Origin: Siphonodentalium dalli
Lineage: Eukaryota > Mollusca > Scaphopoda > Gadilida > Siphonodentaliidae
Assembly: GCA_032622095.1 (NCBI GenBank)
Contig: CP136062.1
Location: 145,331,589-145,395,588, forward strand
Direction of reading: 5' to 3'
Length of the DNA stretch: 64,000 bases
In this document: positions 34,710 to 46,875 of the stretch, piece by piece
How positions within the stretch are numbered: position 1 is the first letter of the stretch
How the letters are laid out: each line of letters starts with the position of its first letter
Position numbers and translations under genes: made by a program
Notes under the pieces: generated by a model
What the model was told of the DNA's origin: nothing
The model's input: the letters and a program-made list of their open reading frames with translations, nothing else
Database searches by the model: none

Positions 34710-35701
34710 ATGTTTAACATTCATGGTCTTAACTTTGGGAAATTCGACAGAATGCCGACAGAAGAGAAGATTTATAACTCCAATTGCATCCTGGTGAGTA
34801 ACGGTATTCCATTATATTATATAAGGAAGCATCATCATTATTTCATATTTATAGATTTATTTATCAAAACAAGTTATTCGACTACATTGCAGCTTTTGGT
34901 TCCGATGTATGCCATAAATTAATGACTGCATACAATGACGTTCAATCCCACTGCATATGTATATATAATTTGTTGATTGCATTCAATAACAGTTAAATGA
35001 TGGGATAGGACGTATGTTACCCATTATAAGTGACACCAGCACTTGTCCTCCAATCCCTTGTGACCTTGTCTGTAGTAAATATCTGTGGCATATACCATGT
35101 TTCATCAACAAAAAAGAAAGACATATGAATATGTCTAAACTAAGTAAATATTAGCAACATCGATCTGAGTAACGATATGGAAACTTTATTCCGGCGCATT
35201 TGAAATCCGTTAAATTTTGAAGTTCAAGATGAGATATCCCGATCCTCATCCATAATTGTTCACATATTGTCCAGATGGCTGTAGATTTAGGTCACAGCCG
35301 CAACGCGGAAGTGATTGCTCCCAACACATTTTTAGTGGTGAAAATGTCTTTATTATCCACATCGACTTTAGTCTCTGAACTGTTAACGGTAGAGGCCAAA
35401 GCCCATGGTATTGCTGTCTTAAGTATTGAGTAAAAGGGTAATTCAATTACGTTCTATTATGTCTCAAAGAACATCCATGTGGACCAACTGATCTAACCAG
35501 CTAACTCGGTGGCTCATCCCAATAATACAACATCCTGATAACAATGAATTTAGTTAATTTACAATGCAATTCACTAACACAGTAACTTGTTCTCTCTTTC
35601 AGGAGCTGCACCATGCACATATCAGCATCAACTGGTGTCTACAAAAATCTTTGGACATAACATGTGGATGGCACAAACAACGTACTCGTGTCGTGGTGTA
35701 A
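34710..35701 (+). CDS. Candidate two-exon small protein (60 residues)
   Basis: Exon 1 would run 34710-34793 (28 codons, MFNIHGLNFGKFDRMPTEEK then IYNSNCIL) and ends at a strong donor, CTG|GTGAGTAA. Exon 2 would begin after TTGTTCTCTCTTTCAG at 35603 and stay open in the same phase for 32 codons to a TAA at 35699-35701. The intron would be 809 bp. There is no signal peptide, no known domain and no nearby AATAAA that I can tie to it. Alternatively these are non-coding 5' exons of the gene at 38410, or chance splice-like words. Confidence 0.25.
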
Positions 35702-36229
35702 CACAAAACTAATAGTACTTGTGTGGGTGTGCGCGTGTGGCTGAAAATTAGAATCACTAAGTGTTTCAATGAAATATGTTTTCTACATTATAGAACTGTT
35801 TATTGACATTGGATGGCACCCTGATATTATATATATATATATATAATTAAGTCCTTCTGGTGTCAAAATAATATCTTCCCAAAACAATGGAAATAAGTTG
35901 ACATAAATTCACAATCCCTAATGCCACGTACAAACTTTAAACGCCAGGTTACACTATAATTTATTGAGTCTTACCTTGAAAAAGTTGAATGTAAAAACTT
36001 ATATTGTCATGATTGCTATCCAGGTGTCATGTCATGAGGTAGTCATAACATATAACATATCACTAACAAATTATAGGAAACTGTTTAGTTATTTAGTTAT
36101 TTAGATACTTGTTCTGTCTCATCATCATTTTCATTTTCATTCAACAATTTTCAATAAATGAAAAAACAACAATAATTATTATCCAATGATATTGCAGTAG
36201 CATTATTATTATGTTGTTGACAAAAGTTG
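35702..36229. other. No recognised feature
   Basis: A short (TA)n run near 35829-35846 and A/T-rich filler. Confidence 0.4.
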
Positions 36230-36451
36230 CAACGCCATTTAAGCATAAGTTTAATTTGAAAGATTGACCACTGACCATGGGAGCTCAGAGCCAGAAAGGA
36301 CGTTTTTTCCAGGGATATGGTAGGAAGACGACCAGAAGGTCATGACACCTCCCAGTAATGTATTATCGCTATTTTTTGTTTGTTACTTTTTTACCATTGT
36401 TATGTTGATATATACATTACTAATAAACACTTGAACTTGAACTTGAACTTG
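36230..36451 (+). mobile_element. 3' end of a LINE with TTGAAC tail
   Basis: The sequence ends ACTAATAAACACTTGAACTT with the hexamer TTGAAC repeated about three times. A short polyadenylation-like AATAAA followed by a simple-repeat tail is typical of several non-LTR families. The preceding 200 bp (GACGACCAGAAGGTCATGAC) looks like the end of a decayed coding part, but no RT motif survives. Confidence 0.55.
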
Positions 36452-38275
36452 TCTATCCGTGACTTGTCTATATTTTCCACTGACGTCTTTAAAATCATCT
36501 TGGTATAATCTGATTGTTCAAGTCATATTCATGCTTGATACGATTAAAATGATTTCTTGCATCTCGACATTCATTATCGAACCGAGATTTGTTTTTGTGC
36601 ACATTTATTCAGCTTATTATATTTGGGTTGATAGGTTTCCAGTGTACTATTGGCAGCTGACTTCATTGAACACCCTCTCGATCTGTCCACAAAGTTAGTC
36701 GACATCTGACTGAGAGCCATTGGCGTCCCGCTATAAAGTGTCAAAAACACAAAGAATGTCTTTGGTGTCAATGTGGCTAGAGAAATATATTCCCTTCTGT
36801 GCATGGGTACCACCATTTTATTTCGGCAGCATGATATACTAACATGGGTATGTCATCAGTATCGCTCTCGCAAGCATACAGATTCAACGTACCGTGTATA
36901 TCAGAAAATATGGGACATTTCTTATTGATATCAAAAGTCGGTCTAACAGCGATTGTCGAAATATAGGACTCAATGTTGCAGAAACTGAGAGCATTTGACA
37001 AATTCTAATAGAATTTGGCAAAAAAATATTTTATTTTGGAAAAAGTCAAATTCGGTAGAGCGCGGAAACTGCTTATATATAAGTTGTGGTTCATGAATAC
37101 TATTGGACATTCTGCCCTCTCTACATTGAATAATAACATTTATGATTGTTACCGCTGACATTACCAGAAATATTGGCCTTTTCTCTCACAAACGTGACAT
37201 CAAAATCGGCAAAATATCACTTTTCAGGTTATTTCCAAGTTTTAATGTAGAAAGGATCTATCCTTGGTATCAAATGTGTTCATTGATTTGAACTGTCTTA
37301 CATGTGTCACACTGAGGTGTGTATGTACCAAATTATTCAAGATGACTTGCAAAATGGCAATACAATTTGTAAAATAGTTGATATTTCACATTTATCCAGA
37401 GAATTTTTATCTGCTGTTCCAAAAGGCTAGCGAATTATCTCACTTGAATCATGCTATATAATCAGCTGACAACTACATATTATAGTGTGCCAGTCACAGT
37501 ATAGTATTGGCCATGACAAATTCATTTTAAAGGATGGGATATGGAATATTGCCGAATATTGATTTTGGGATTCTTGCATTGTTTTTTATGGAAATGAGCT
37601 GTATGTAGGAAGTAAGGAGGACCTTAAACAGTGGCTACTCTGATCCATTAACATCAGACTTGATTAGCTTAATCCAATATGTCAGCCAAAAGAAAGCAAT
37701 TACATTATATTCTGCTATCTTCACACAGAAAACATTTGCAATGCGTCGATGAATTTGACTAACTGACCTGTATTCGTAAGACCAATGAAATACATATATA
37801 GTTTCCAATGAGTAATTGGAAGATTTAGGACAGGTGGTGGTCAGGGATTTTAACAAGAGTCAAACAACTTAAATGTGTAATTTAGCATAAACTCTGGATT
37901 CAATTTTGTTATTATTTCACAATTTAATAATATATAAAAGTACCGGTACATGCACAGTGATATATTGTACCCGTCTTGTCAAATAATGCTATTGAAATGC
38001 AACAATTGTCGATTGTTCTAAATCTATTACCAAGGATCTAGAAACGTTTGAGGAACATACCGCTATCACATAGGAGCAGTGTATGCCTGCAGTAATTTAT
38101 CATTACAGGAAATATTCAGATGATCAGATTATCTCATAAACACAGATGACTTCCTATAGTGGTAAGAACGTCTCAATAGTCAGAAGAAAAGTACATCTAC
38201 ATGTATTAAAATTAATGTTTTACTTTAACATTGTCTCCAATACATCGTTTTAAAGTAAATAGTTATACGTGTACC
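36452..38275. other. No recognised gene; 5' flank of the glycosyltransferase-like gene
   Basis: A minus-strand open segment at 36777-37001 (ending in WWYPCTEGNIFL) lacks an ATG and a family match. I find no convincing promoter element. Any 5' non-coding exon of the 38410 gene could lie here or further upstream. Confidence 0.4.
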
Positions 38276-38409
38276 TCCTTTCTCTTTCAGAGTAACTTGG
38301 TGCTGGCTACGTGACACTAACGGCACCCAATAATATATACAATTATTTCTCTTTCAGATGGCGATGACATTAGGCAGATAAGGACACCACATGCGAACCA
38401 ATATATTAC
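38276..38409 (+). promoter_or_regulatory. Two tandem splice acceptors before the coding exon
   Basis: TTTCTCTTTCAG occurs twice, ending at 38290 and 38357, each with a pyrimidine-rich lead. The coding exon's ATG at 38410 follows 52 bases after the second. This suggests a 5' non-coding exon spliced to one of two acceptors 67 bp apart. There are stop codons and out-of-frame ATGs (38358, 38391) in the interval, so choice of acceptor would change the leader and upstream ATG content, not the protein. Confidence 0.45.
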
Positions 38410-39495
38410 ATGGGTCGAGTATCAACGATATGCCCCATATGGCTGCTTGCCGTGCTCTTCTGTTGCATTATTCTCTACGTTTTTCTGTATGGAAAAATGG
38501 AATCAGGCACCACAAATGGCAATATCGTGCGCTCTATGGGACTAACCGGAGGCATTCAGTCACTGTATTTCCTCTCTAGGCTTGGACGTAAAGAACCATC
38601 GACAACAAACGAACATATACAAGACAGCAACATTTATCGCAAAGTTATAGACCGCCATCAAAGCGACACCAAGCCTATACTTACACTGTTCACGACCTGG
38701 GTGGACGAAAATGATAAATATGATATACACAACAATACGGTTGGAAACTGGTTGTCGCTTATGCCTTATGTGACGCCAGTTTTGTTTACGAATGACTCCA
38801 ACCTACGAGAAAGGTGTTTGCGTCAAGGCTGGAACGTTGAATATACACGTAAAGTGGCTGCGTATAACGCACCTGTTCTCAAATATATGTTCCTCGACGC
38901 AATGCGGAATTACAACTCCACATACTACGCCTATTCAAATAGTGATATATTGTTTACTGAGTCACTTGTTGCCTCGTTGTGGGCTATTCGCGATTTGAAT
39001 ATTTCAGCCGATCAGAAAATCTTCATAACAGGTCGACGTGTTAACGTCAAAGACCTGTTGAAGGGCGAAGTTGAAAGTTTCGTTAAATTACGCCAGACTG
39101 CACGGACACGTGGAAAATTGTTCCAAGAAAATTCAGAGGATTATTTTGTAACCAACGACATTTATCCGTGGGCTGAGTTGCCGAACTTGGTTGTGGGTAG
39201 ACCTGCGTATGACAACTGGATAGTGCTTAATGCTAGGCGTCAGAAGCATTACGTTATAGATACTACGGATACAATATTAGCCGTTCACCAAACAACTTCT
39301 AAGGGTAACTTCGAGGGTCACACTCACAAAGATGCTAGGTACAACTCTAAATTGCTGGCGAAGATGTTTAAAAAGGTTAATTATTTAGGAGGGTCGACCA
39401 CGTGTACTAAATATCGAACAATGGGAAACACTACCCATGGCGTGACTCTAGTCCGACGGCTATCCATTCCTAAATTCTGTGTTCCAGTAAGATAG
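38410..39495 (+). CDS. Type II membrane glycosyltransferase-like protein
   Basis: The 361-residue protein has a short cytosolic N-terminus, one membrane anchor (residues 9-27) and a large luminal part, as in Golgi glycosyltransferases. Residues 89-180 look like a nucleotide-sugar-transferase fold: TLFTTW near 92-97, then VLKYMFLDAM and YSNSDILF (175-182) with an SD pair in the position of a DxD-type motif. Conserved-looking blocks follow: FITGRRVNV (205-213), EDYFV (243-247), ELPNLVVGRPAYDNW (256-270) and VIDTTDTILAVHQT (282-295). I recall similar GR..(Y/W)DNW and ID.T...VHQ blocks in uncharacterised glycosyltransferase-like proteins of animals and microbes. Potential N-glycosylation sites are at 109, 128, 169 and 197. 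The coding region has no introns. The acceptor sugar and substrate are unknown. A Transib-like element starts 131 bp after the stop codon. Confidence 0.85.
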   Translation: MGRVSTICPIWLLAVLFCCIILYVFLYGKMESGTTNGNIVRSMGLTGGIQSLYFLSRLGRKEPSTTNEHIQDSNIYRKVIDRHQSDTKPILTLFTTWVDENDKYDIHNNTVGNWLSLMPYVTPVLFTNDSNLRERCLRQGWNVEYTRKVAAYNAPVLKYMFLDAMRNYNSTYYAYSNSDILFTESLVASLWAIRDLNISADQKIFITGRRVNVKDLLKGEVESFVKLRQTARTRGKLFQENSEDYFVTNDIYPWAELPNLVVGRPAYDNWIVLNARRQKHYVIDTTDTILAVHQTTSKGNFEGHTHKDARYNSKLLAKMFKKVNYLGGSTTCTKYRTMGNTTHGVTLVRRLSIPKFCVPVR

Positions 39496-39625
39496 TTGTG
39501 AAAGTCCCGTTCTTCCCAGAGTATACGAGTAATTGGATATGTTTGCTTTGTTTGAGACGCAATTTGTATCATGTTGTCGATTTGTAGTCGATGGAAGACC
39601 GCGCAGAGGGTTAGTTTCACAATAT

Positions 39626-40105
39626 CACGGTGGAGAATCGCGTGGTTTCGAGGTTGGTGAGTAACACGCATACAACATGGCCGAGGCTAGAGCAAACTCA
39701 CACAAAAATACAATATATGAGGAACTGACACAACACATAGCACTTTGACTGTTACGAGCATATGGTGGTTTATTATTTAAACAAGTTGATACCTTATTTG
39801 TTCGGAAATACTCAGTTGTTTTCTATAACATTCTGACCAAAGTTCCAAGTTGGGTGTGCGTGGAATACACCTGTCCGTACATCGTGGAGAATCCTTCAAC
39901 CGACAAATTTGGTCAGAGCACACAAATGTGGGCAGCAGCTAGCTTGAAAGATAGTAAAGCATATGCTCGTAGCTGACAAAATACTATATAATATGTCATA
40001 TCTTAGTTTGTCATCTTTTTCCTCGTTTCTGGTCGCGTTTATGATCGACCGCTATTTTGAACGCTTGATACTCACCAACTCGAAGTCACGTGATTCCCCA
40101 CCGTG
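39626..40105. mobile_element. Transib/RAG-type MITE, copy 1 (480 bp)
   Basis: The ends are CACGGTGGAGAATCGCGTGG and the inverse of CACGGTGGGGAATCACGTGA; similarity continues through TTCGAG.TTGGTGAGTA for about 55 bp. The flanks are an exact 5-bp duplication, AATAT (39621-39625, 40106-40110). Inner nested inverse pairs (TACGAGCATATG, TCTGACCAAAGTT) make the whole element fold back. No transposase is encoded. It is 70 percent or more similar to 47042-47510. It lies just downstream of the glycosyltransferase-like gene, probably in its 3' flank or UTR. Confidence 0.8.
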
Positions 40106-40110
40106 AATAT

Positions 40111-42334
40111 AATAACCATGCGTATGTACACGTATAAATCACCAATCCCTGGTGAGCAACGGACAAACTTGCCGAGACACACACATTAAGTCAGTCTACC
40201 ATCGTGTTGACACACACCCGGGCTTGTTGAGAATGGAACCAGTTACGTCATCGGAGGACATTTATTGGACGGCCTGGTCACAATGGTACATGCACCTTGC
40301 CAAAAAGTTAACTGGTGCTCATTTGAAAAGCTAACGGCTGGCCTCAACTATGGTAACTAACTACACCATAGCAAACATTTTATAATCGAATACTCAATGA
40401 GTGTTGGTTTCTTGTTATTACTATCAAATAAGCTACACGGATATTCAGCAAAAATCACTGATTGAGATGATGTGCATGTGTTGAATATCTGGCCACTTAA
40501 CAGGGCAAACTATTTGCCAGAAAATAAACTGCATTTTAACCATTTCAATCATTTACTCAACCTTAAGTTTTCGTGTTCTGCGAACCAGTAACTTTAACCG
40601 ATGCTCTGTCAGGTCTGGGAAACTCCATGTATAAGTATAATACTTACATGTAACTATCATAGTTAAAGGGGGACTGTACACTAAAACCGACCAGCTGTGG
40701 GACCATCTCATATTATTCTTAACATTAATTAAAGACACATGGCGGTTTGCGCTCCAAAATACACATAATATTATATGCTTTTGAATTTTTCTCAGTATCG
40801 AAATAGGTCGATAAATATCTGAACTACCGTTCTACGAGCATTATGTAACCCAAAAAAGACGCATTGAAGTGATGAAAAATACTGTGAATACGGTGTTTGT
40901 GTCCCAAACAAAAAACGGCCATTTGCGCGACATGGAACAGAAAAGAGCGTTTTGTGATAGTATATTCCTGATATGGTAGCAATAAAGAGCGTTTTTTGTC
41001 TGACTTCTGGCGAAAAGATAAAAACGACTTTGGCAAGTGTTTTTCAGAGGATATGAAGCCGATATATCAATAATTCGTTTATTTATCGACCTATCGTATC
41101 CTTCGCTCCAAATTACGTTGAAAAAAATTGGAGGTTCGCATGACCCATGTCCATTTAACTTATTACTATTATAATTATAATTAAAATGAGTTAATGACTC
41201 GAGTCATTAATCCATGGCTTAACTTCAGTCATTTGTTGCATTCTGTTGAGTATAAAAGGAGACGGTCTCATAATTGGCCGGATTTAGTGTACAGCTCCCC
41301 TTTAAATATGCCTATTATAAAATAAAATTTGACGAATTTGCATTGCATGTAAGCATTACCGTGAGTTGTATATTTGAGAGGTTTTATCCTGCTACACCTT
41401 AAGAAACCACTTCCGTGGAAGTTTCTGCTGAACCAGCTTGCGGGATATCTGCGAAACCTACAGACGCACACGCATATGCATATTAATTTGTTCTGATATA
41501 TGATATCGAACTGCTATGTACCCATGCGGTTGTTTCTTCTAGCTTCTGTTTGCGGACAGTTGTCAGGAAAAATGTGAGCGTATGTAGACAAGAAAAGAGT
41601 GAACAATACTCATGCACTTAATAATAGTATAGTTAAACCAGGTTCATTGACAGTAATTTGTGTGTGAATTGGGATATCTCTCTTCAATCAGATTCACACA
41701 AACGCAATAGTCAGATGTAACTACAATAGTTATATATAACTATGACATTTATAAAAGGGATTTCCCAGACCTACAGTATATAGCGTGATCATCAAAGTTG
41801 ACAGACTGTTTCTCATACATGTATTATTGGCTGGACTTTTGGGGAAGAATTGGGACTGCAATGATTGTATGCATGTCTATCATTATATGTTGAAGTTGCA
41901 TACTGGGTGCAACACTTTTTATTTATGTTAGTCGTCCTCTGGGAGGCCGTGTGGGATTTCAAATTATGTTAACGCTGACTGTTGTTATGAAAATGAACTG
42001 TTATTTTCCATATGCCTTATTTTTCATCTGTGTTTTCTTCACGATGTCTTCCTCTAACTAACAAGTTTCAAACAGTATATTATGTTCACTACAGATACAA
42101 TGTCTTATCTTACAATTATAATAATTTCCCCCAAATATATGCGAAAACCACTATGCTGTTTTAGATTCAATATCCTGGATGGCAACAAGCCACATCATCG
42201 GTGGCAACAGGGGACTGTCGTGGGTTGTGGGCAAACTCGCTTCATTTTGAAGACATCGATTTACACGGGTAATTAGCAACAATAATTTAATTTTTGTATT
42301 TACAGCATCGGACATATACACAGGTAATTTCAAA
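40111..42334. other. No recognised gene
   Basis: Contains a perfect 20-bp palindrome, TTAATGACTCGAGTCATTAA, at 41191-41210. It also holds a segment with two GAGCGTTTT words (40927-40998) whose inverse lies at 47763-47830. No supported exon. Confidence 0.4.
40927..40998 (+). repeat. GAGCGTTTT...ATATTCCTGATATGG segment, inverse copy at 47763-47830
   Basis: TATATTCCTGATATGGTA flanked by AATAAAGAGCG words occurs here on the + strand and as reverse complement at 47763-47830. The GAGCG(T)-type heptamer also appears near 14355, 17950, 29925 and 46233. Confidence 0.6.
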
Positions 42335-42412
42335 TCAACTGACAACACAGTGTGTAAGCTTGTACTCGGGGATTTGCCTTTCTTCGGAGAAATGCTACTA
42401 CTTTCTTCGGAT
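42335..42412 (+). repeat. Conserved 75-bp segment, copy 1 (inverse at 45476-45556)
   Basis: ACAGTGTGTAAGC.TGTACTC, GGATTTGCCTTTCTTCGGAG and AAATGCTACTACTTTCTTCG are shared with the minus strand of 45476-45556 with only about two differences over 75 bases. The flanks differ. It could be read as coding (DLPFFGEMLLLSSD), but both differences would change amino acids, so a recent DNA-level repeat is more likely than a conserved exon. Confidence 0.7.
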
Positions 42413-43504
42413 ATTCAAGTATTTTCGCCTTTTTAGACTGCGGTACCTTTGGGCAAACGACGTTTTCTCCCTCTTAATTATAATATTTTCTTGCATATCG
42501 TCTTTTCCCAATATCTAGATTGATGACTAAAGGTATATATCCAACATAATTGGTCATTTGGAATAATGTTTCAAAGATATTCCTCATTTAGTTAGAAAAT
42601 ATATCCAACCGGAGGGTAAAATGTGATCTTGGGAAGCCCCTTTAAATTCTTGCTGCACACTGTGAGTACATTCCTTTGTGGGAACAGTAGTCTTGTGTAG
42701 AGAAGTCGGTTGGAACACGTAGAAATACATTGTGGTTCAGATAATCGATGTTTTAGGATGAACTTGACTGTACCACAGTAACATTTTCGTCGATTAACTG
42801 TAACCATTAGTCGAAATCGAAATTTAGTTGTTATCAATATTATAATTCAAATCGGCAGATAACGCACTATGTAAGGCGTTTATGCATGTGCACACGATGC
42901 TGTGGTGTGCCTTAGTATGAATATGTACAAAAACCTCCCTGGTTACAGTGCATGTGTGTATTCGTCAATGCTGCATGTTTCTGTTTATTAGCGTATCCAG
43001 GATATCATAAATGGGGATTTTGATACACCGTTGCAGTTATATTGAAATTTAGATTGCTATGATATGTAGATCTCACCACAATTGATCTTTCCACAGCTGT
43101 GAATCAAATCATTATTTCCAGATATTTTCGACCAATCAGCGATTGAGCTGCAATGCATCTTTTTTCACCTTAATTTTGCATACTTCCAGTGTTGAATTGC
43201 CTATATTCAAAACAGTTTTCTTGTCAAATCATAATGCACTGAAAATTATATTTACCCCATGATGTTGGCAATTTATTCATGGTCATAAGAATGTTTTTCA
43301 CTTTGCATGTGACTTGTCATAATTTTCACAATTAAAGGCGAAATGTATGTTCTCGGGTGTACATATGCTTAAAGAGTAAGATATGTATGTCTGTTCCCGA
43401 CCCCTGGACAGATTTCAACCAAATTTGGTGTGGTGCGAATGTTATAGGGGCGTTATTTTTTGTCCTTTTAATTAAAAATAAATAATTTTTCAAATTTAAT
43501 TTTT
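42413..43504. other. No recognised feature
   Basis: Near 43380-43450 a segment with CCAAATTTGGTGTGGTGCGA resembles the core of the element that follows, but it is too short to call. Confidence 0.4.
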
Positions 43505-44053
43505 ATACGCCCGTTTGAAGAAAAAAACGGTCGTATTATGTAAATGGGTTGTCCGTCCGTCTGTCCGTCGTCCGTCCGCTTTTGGTTTCCGGATGATAAC
43601 TTTAGATTGAATCGAGTGAACTAAACCAAATTTGGTATGTTAGTTTACCACACCAAAATACAGATCAAATTCGAATATGGGTTTCGTCCGCATGATTTTG
43701 ACTGAGTTATGCCCCCTTTTCGACTTAGATTTTACCTGATTTGCGGTTTCCGGATGATAACTTTAGATTGAATTAAGGTAACTGAACCAAATTTGGTATA
43801 TTAGTTTACCACCCCATACTATAGATCAAGTTGGAATATGGGTTTCGTCCGCATGGTATTGACTGAGTTATGCCCCTTTTTTTCGACTTAGATTTTACCT
43901 GATATGCGGTTTCCAGATGATAACTTTAGATTGAATCGAGTTAACTGAACCAAATTTGGTATACAGATCAAGTTCAAATATGGGTTCTGTCTACATGCCC
44001 CACTCTACTCCAGAAACGGGCGTATTATGCCACGCCCCGATGGCGTGCTCTTG
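43505..44053 (+). mobile_element. Pearl/HINE-like element with 161-bp tandem cores
   Basis: The left end is a hairpin, ATACGCCCGTTT (43505-43516) pairing with AAACGGTCGTAT (43525-43536), followed by TATG. A (TCCG/TCTG)n microsatellite lies at about 43551-43580. Then come about 2.6 core units with GGTTTCCGGATGATAAC at 43584, 43745 and 43908, a period of 161-163 bp. The right end repeats AAACGGGCGTATTATG and closes with a CACGCC/GGCGTG hairpin (44031-44047) and CTCTTGTT. This order of flank, microsatellite, tandem core and flank is the published layout of bivalve pearl elements, which belong to the Helentron-associated class. Confidence 0.75.
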
Positions 44054-45475
44054 TTAATGTCAAATTAAGCAGTAAGTTCGCTAAAAAAAAATCAAATATT
44101 TAAATTAAATTTAAAAAAAATGTTTTAAAAAAATGACTATTTCTTCAAACATATTGTCTCCAAACAACCATAAACTCCTCCCACTAATTATTGTGTGGGG
44201 ATAACTCCACAAGGCTTCGATCGGTTATCCAAATCATCGTCCGTTGAGTACCAAACTCACCGGAATTCGGTCAGTGGAAAAAAAGGTACCCTTGGGTAAA
44301 CATTATAAAAAGTTGGAAATTTCATGCTAAAAAAAACATTAGTTGGAAAGAATACACCACACATTGGTTTAAATTGTTCTCGTTGTTTGAATTTCTAATA
44401 ATTAATTTGTGGGGAAGGGTACCATACATGCATGGGGTTGGGCAAATATTCTAACGGATGCACACTCATTGACACAGTTTAAGTAACATGGTAATTTATT
44501 CCAGTGAGTTCTGAAGTGGTGTAGATTTATAGGCTAGGTATAATACTTGCAAAATAATACATTCATAACAAACCGATGGTGTACCTTTATGTGTATGTGT
44601 GGAGACACGCAACAATTTATATCTAAAACGAAAATATCCATACACACCAAATAACACCGATGGATGGATGGTATTTGGGATACTCTACCATTTTTATTGT
44701 TATTGTTTTTTATCAAATTATAACTCGAAAGAATAACAAAATCAACATATCTGGTCATAGTTGTGCTCTCGTGGTGGAATAATTGTCGACTATCGACCAG
44801 CAGTGAAGCATATTGTGTCTATTGCCTGCATATCAAACAATTTAGCAATTTCCCCATTGACAGCAGTGCTAAATATAATGTCAGAAAAGACAACGAATAA
44901 GACGAGTTAGAATAATACAATCGATGTGGTAAACCCATATGTATATAGTGTATATTAGTACAACAACTTACGACTGTAGACCGCTGTGCCTTTCGCATAA
45001 CCCAATTTGAAAATATCAAAGCGACTAAAGTAGTACAATGTCATTTGGTTTGTCTGCAAACAGTAGTACACTCGGCGACTAAAGTTCTACAGACAGGATA
45101 GCTACTGGTAGACCAATTCGTTTGCAATTTTTACTAAGTTCCTGGCGTTAACCCCAACCAAGCTTTAAAAACAATAGAGGGGATATATAGCGTTGTACTG
45201 AGAATTCATTTGTTCCTGGATATAGTTAAGGTACATTGAGTTTGAGTAAATTTTATCGCCTATACGGGCGAAAAATTAACACACAATCTGATAAATATGG
45301 CGATTATTTGTATACATATGTAATTGAACTAGTTGATTTGGTCCGAATAACAAATTTCGATCATTGGTTAGTCGCTTGGTTAAGTTGATGTATTCACTTG
45401 TCGACATTTATCCCCTTTATTAACGGATTTTGTTACACATTTTATCAGTATGTTTGGTCAAGCGTGATGCAAATC
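44054..45475. other. No recognised gene
   Basis: AT-rich sequence. No exon, RNA or repeat supported. Confidence 0.4.
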
Positions 45476-45556
45476 CGAAGAAAGTAGTAGCATTTCTCCG
45501 AAGAAAGGCAAATCCTCGAGTACAGGCTTACACACTGTGGACACAGTTCCGTTGAC
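45476..45556 (-). repeat. Conserved 75-bp segment, copy 2
   Basis: Inverse copy of 42335-42412. The minus-strand frame around it (45458-45655) starts with a hydrophobic stretch, LIFLMLFVIVNGTVS, that could pass for a signal peptide. Without a second exon or a conserved protein alignment I do not call a gene. Confidence 0.7.
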
Positions 45557-46081
45557 AATGACGAATAACATTAGAAAAATCAGATTGCATTCTTCGAAAA
45601 CAGCGATGTGTTGATTCAGCTTGTACGCACAAACGGACCTATATATTTTTGACACACTTAATCATTGATTACGTACTACCACGCAGTGACGCCGAATAAA
45701 AACTGTGCCCTTTAATCCGCGACACGCCATATTTGCCACGAGAAGGTAGCGTTTATTCGATATTCTGTTGAATTAATTGTAAGATAAATATAGGTTATCA
45801 ACACCATGCAGGTTCCCGAGATTGGTATAAAATTAATGTATATCGATACCTTCGCTGCGCCACTATCGAAAGTAATTCGACCTGAATTCTGATCTCTTAA
45901 ACTCACATGGTGGTGTTAACCTATATACGTAAACGTGCGTGACAGTGCACTTCATCTGATGAACGATAAGATAATAACATGTAACATGAATACAGGACTC
46001 AGATTGGTCAAAACCTTCATAACACTTCTCGACTAGGAATCCATCCTGTTCTCTGCTTGTAATAAAACTTGTTTTAGGTAG
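45557..46081. other. No recognised feature
   Basis: Nothing supported. Confidence 0.4.
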
Positions 46082-46192
46082 ATATTCTGCTTAGAATGGT
46101 CTCATTATGAGTCGGTAATGTGCTGAAAATGTTGAAAATATTAGTCACATTATCGACTCATAATGAGGCGATTCTAAGCAGATTATATGCAG
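46082..46192. repeat. Foldback with about 40-bp arms
   Basis: ATTCTGCTTAGAATGGTCTC and ATTATGAGTCGGTAATGTG on the left pair with CACATTATCGACTCATAAT and GAGGCGATTCTAAGCAGA on the right. The loop is about 30 bases and A/T-rich. Confidence 0.8.
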
Positions 46193-46229
46193 ACAGTGAC
46201 ACAAATAAGCCAACTCACGACTTGTCAGG

Positions 46230-46285
46230 TGTACGCTCTTTAACGGGTGTTTTTACTGTGGCCCGCGCCATAAAACTAAATAACT
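46230..46285 (+). repeat. Short segment repeated at 51510-51567
   Basis: GTGGCCCGCGCCATAAAACT and the following AAATAAC match GTGGCCCCCGCCATAAAACT with GAATAAC at 51538. The flanks show weaker similarity. Confidence 0.5.
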
Positions 46286-46875
46286 GGTAAGAGTCCAAGA
46301 TCTGCTATTTCAGAATAAAATAATCACATTATGTACCCATAATGTTGAGGAATCTGACACTCATCATATTGACGATTCATTCAACATTATGTATGTCTTG
46401 ACATGTTACGATATCATAATTATGTTATATGTTGATGTAATTTCAATGTTCAAACTGGAAATATATACAATAAATTGCATGTGACCAAGTTCCCACATCA
46501 GGGCAACTGACTACACGCCAAAATGGTACGCCGTTTTATAATATTGACATGTGGTGAGGGATACGTCGGTGTAATCTTCAACTCCAATCATTCGACAAAC
46601 GAATATATACACATGTACCAGTAACAGTGCTGTTTGTCGTAAACCAGAGTTTTAACAATGTTGATCATATCCACACTCACAGTGGGTCTATCCATTTAAA
46701 ATATACACGATACACAAGATAACAAGAATAAAACGGTATTCCGCTGTCATGTGATCCTTCCAATATCAGGCACGAAACACTTACGCAATGCATATAGCAT
46801 TCCTTTTCCGCTGGAGTATGTAACAGTAAAGAGAACGTAACTAGCTAGTTTCTTTCTCTTGTGGTCAGTTATTGT

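Noticed and set aside
36777-37001. Minus-strand exon ending WWYPCTEGNIFL
   Set aside because: No ATG, weak acceptor, and no family recognised.
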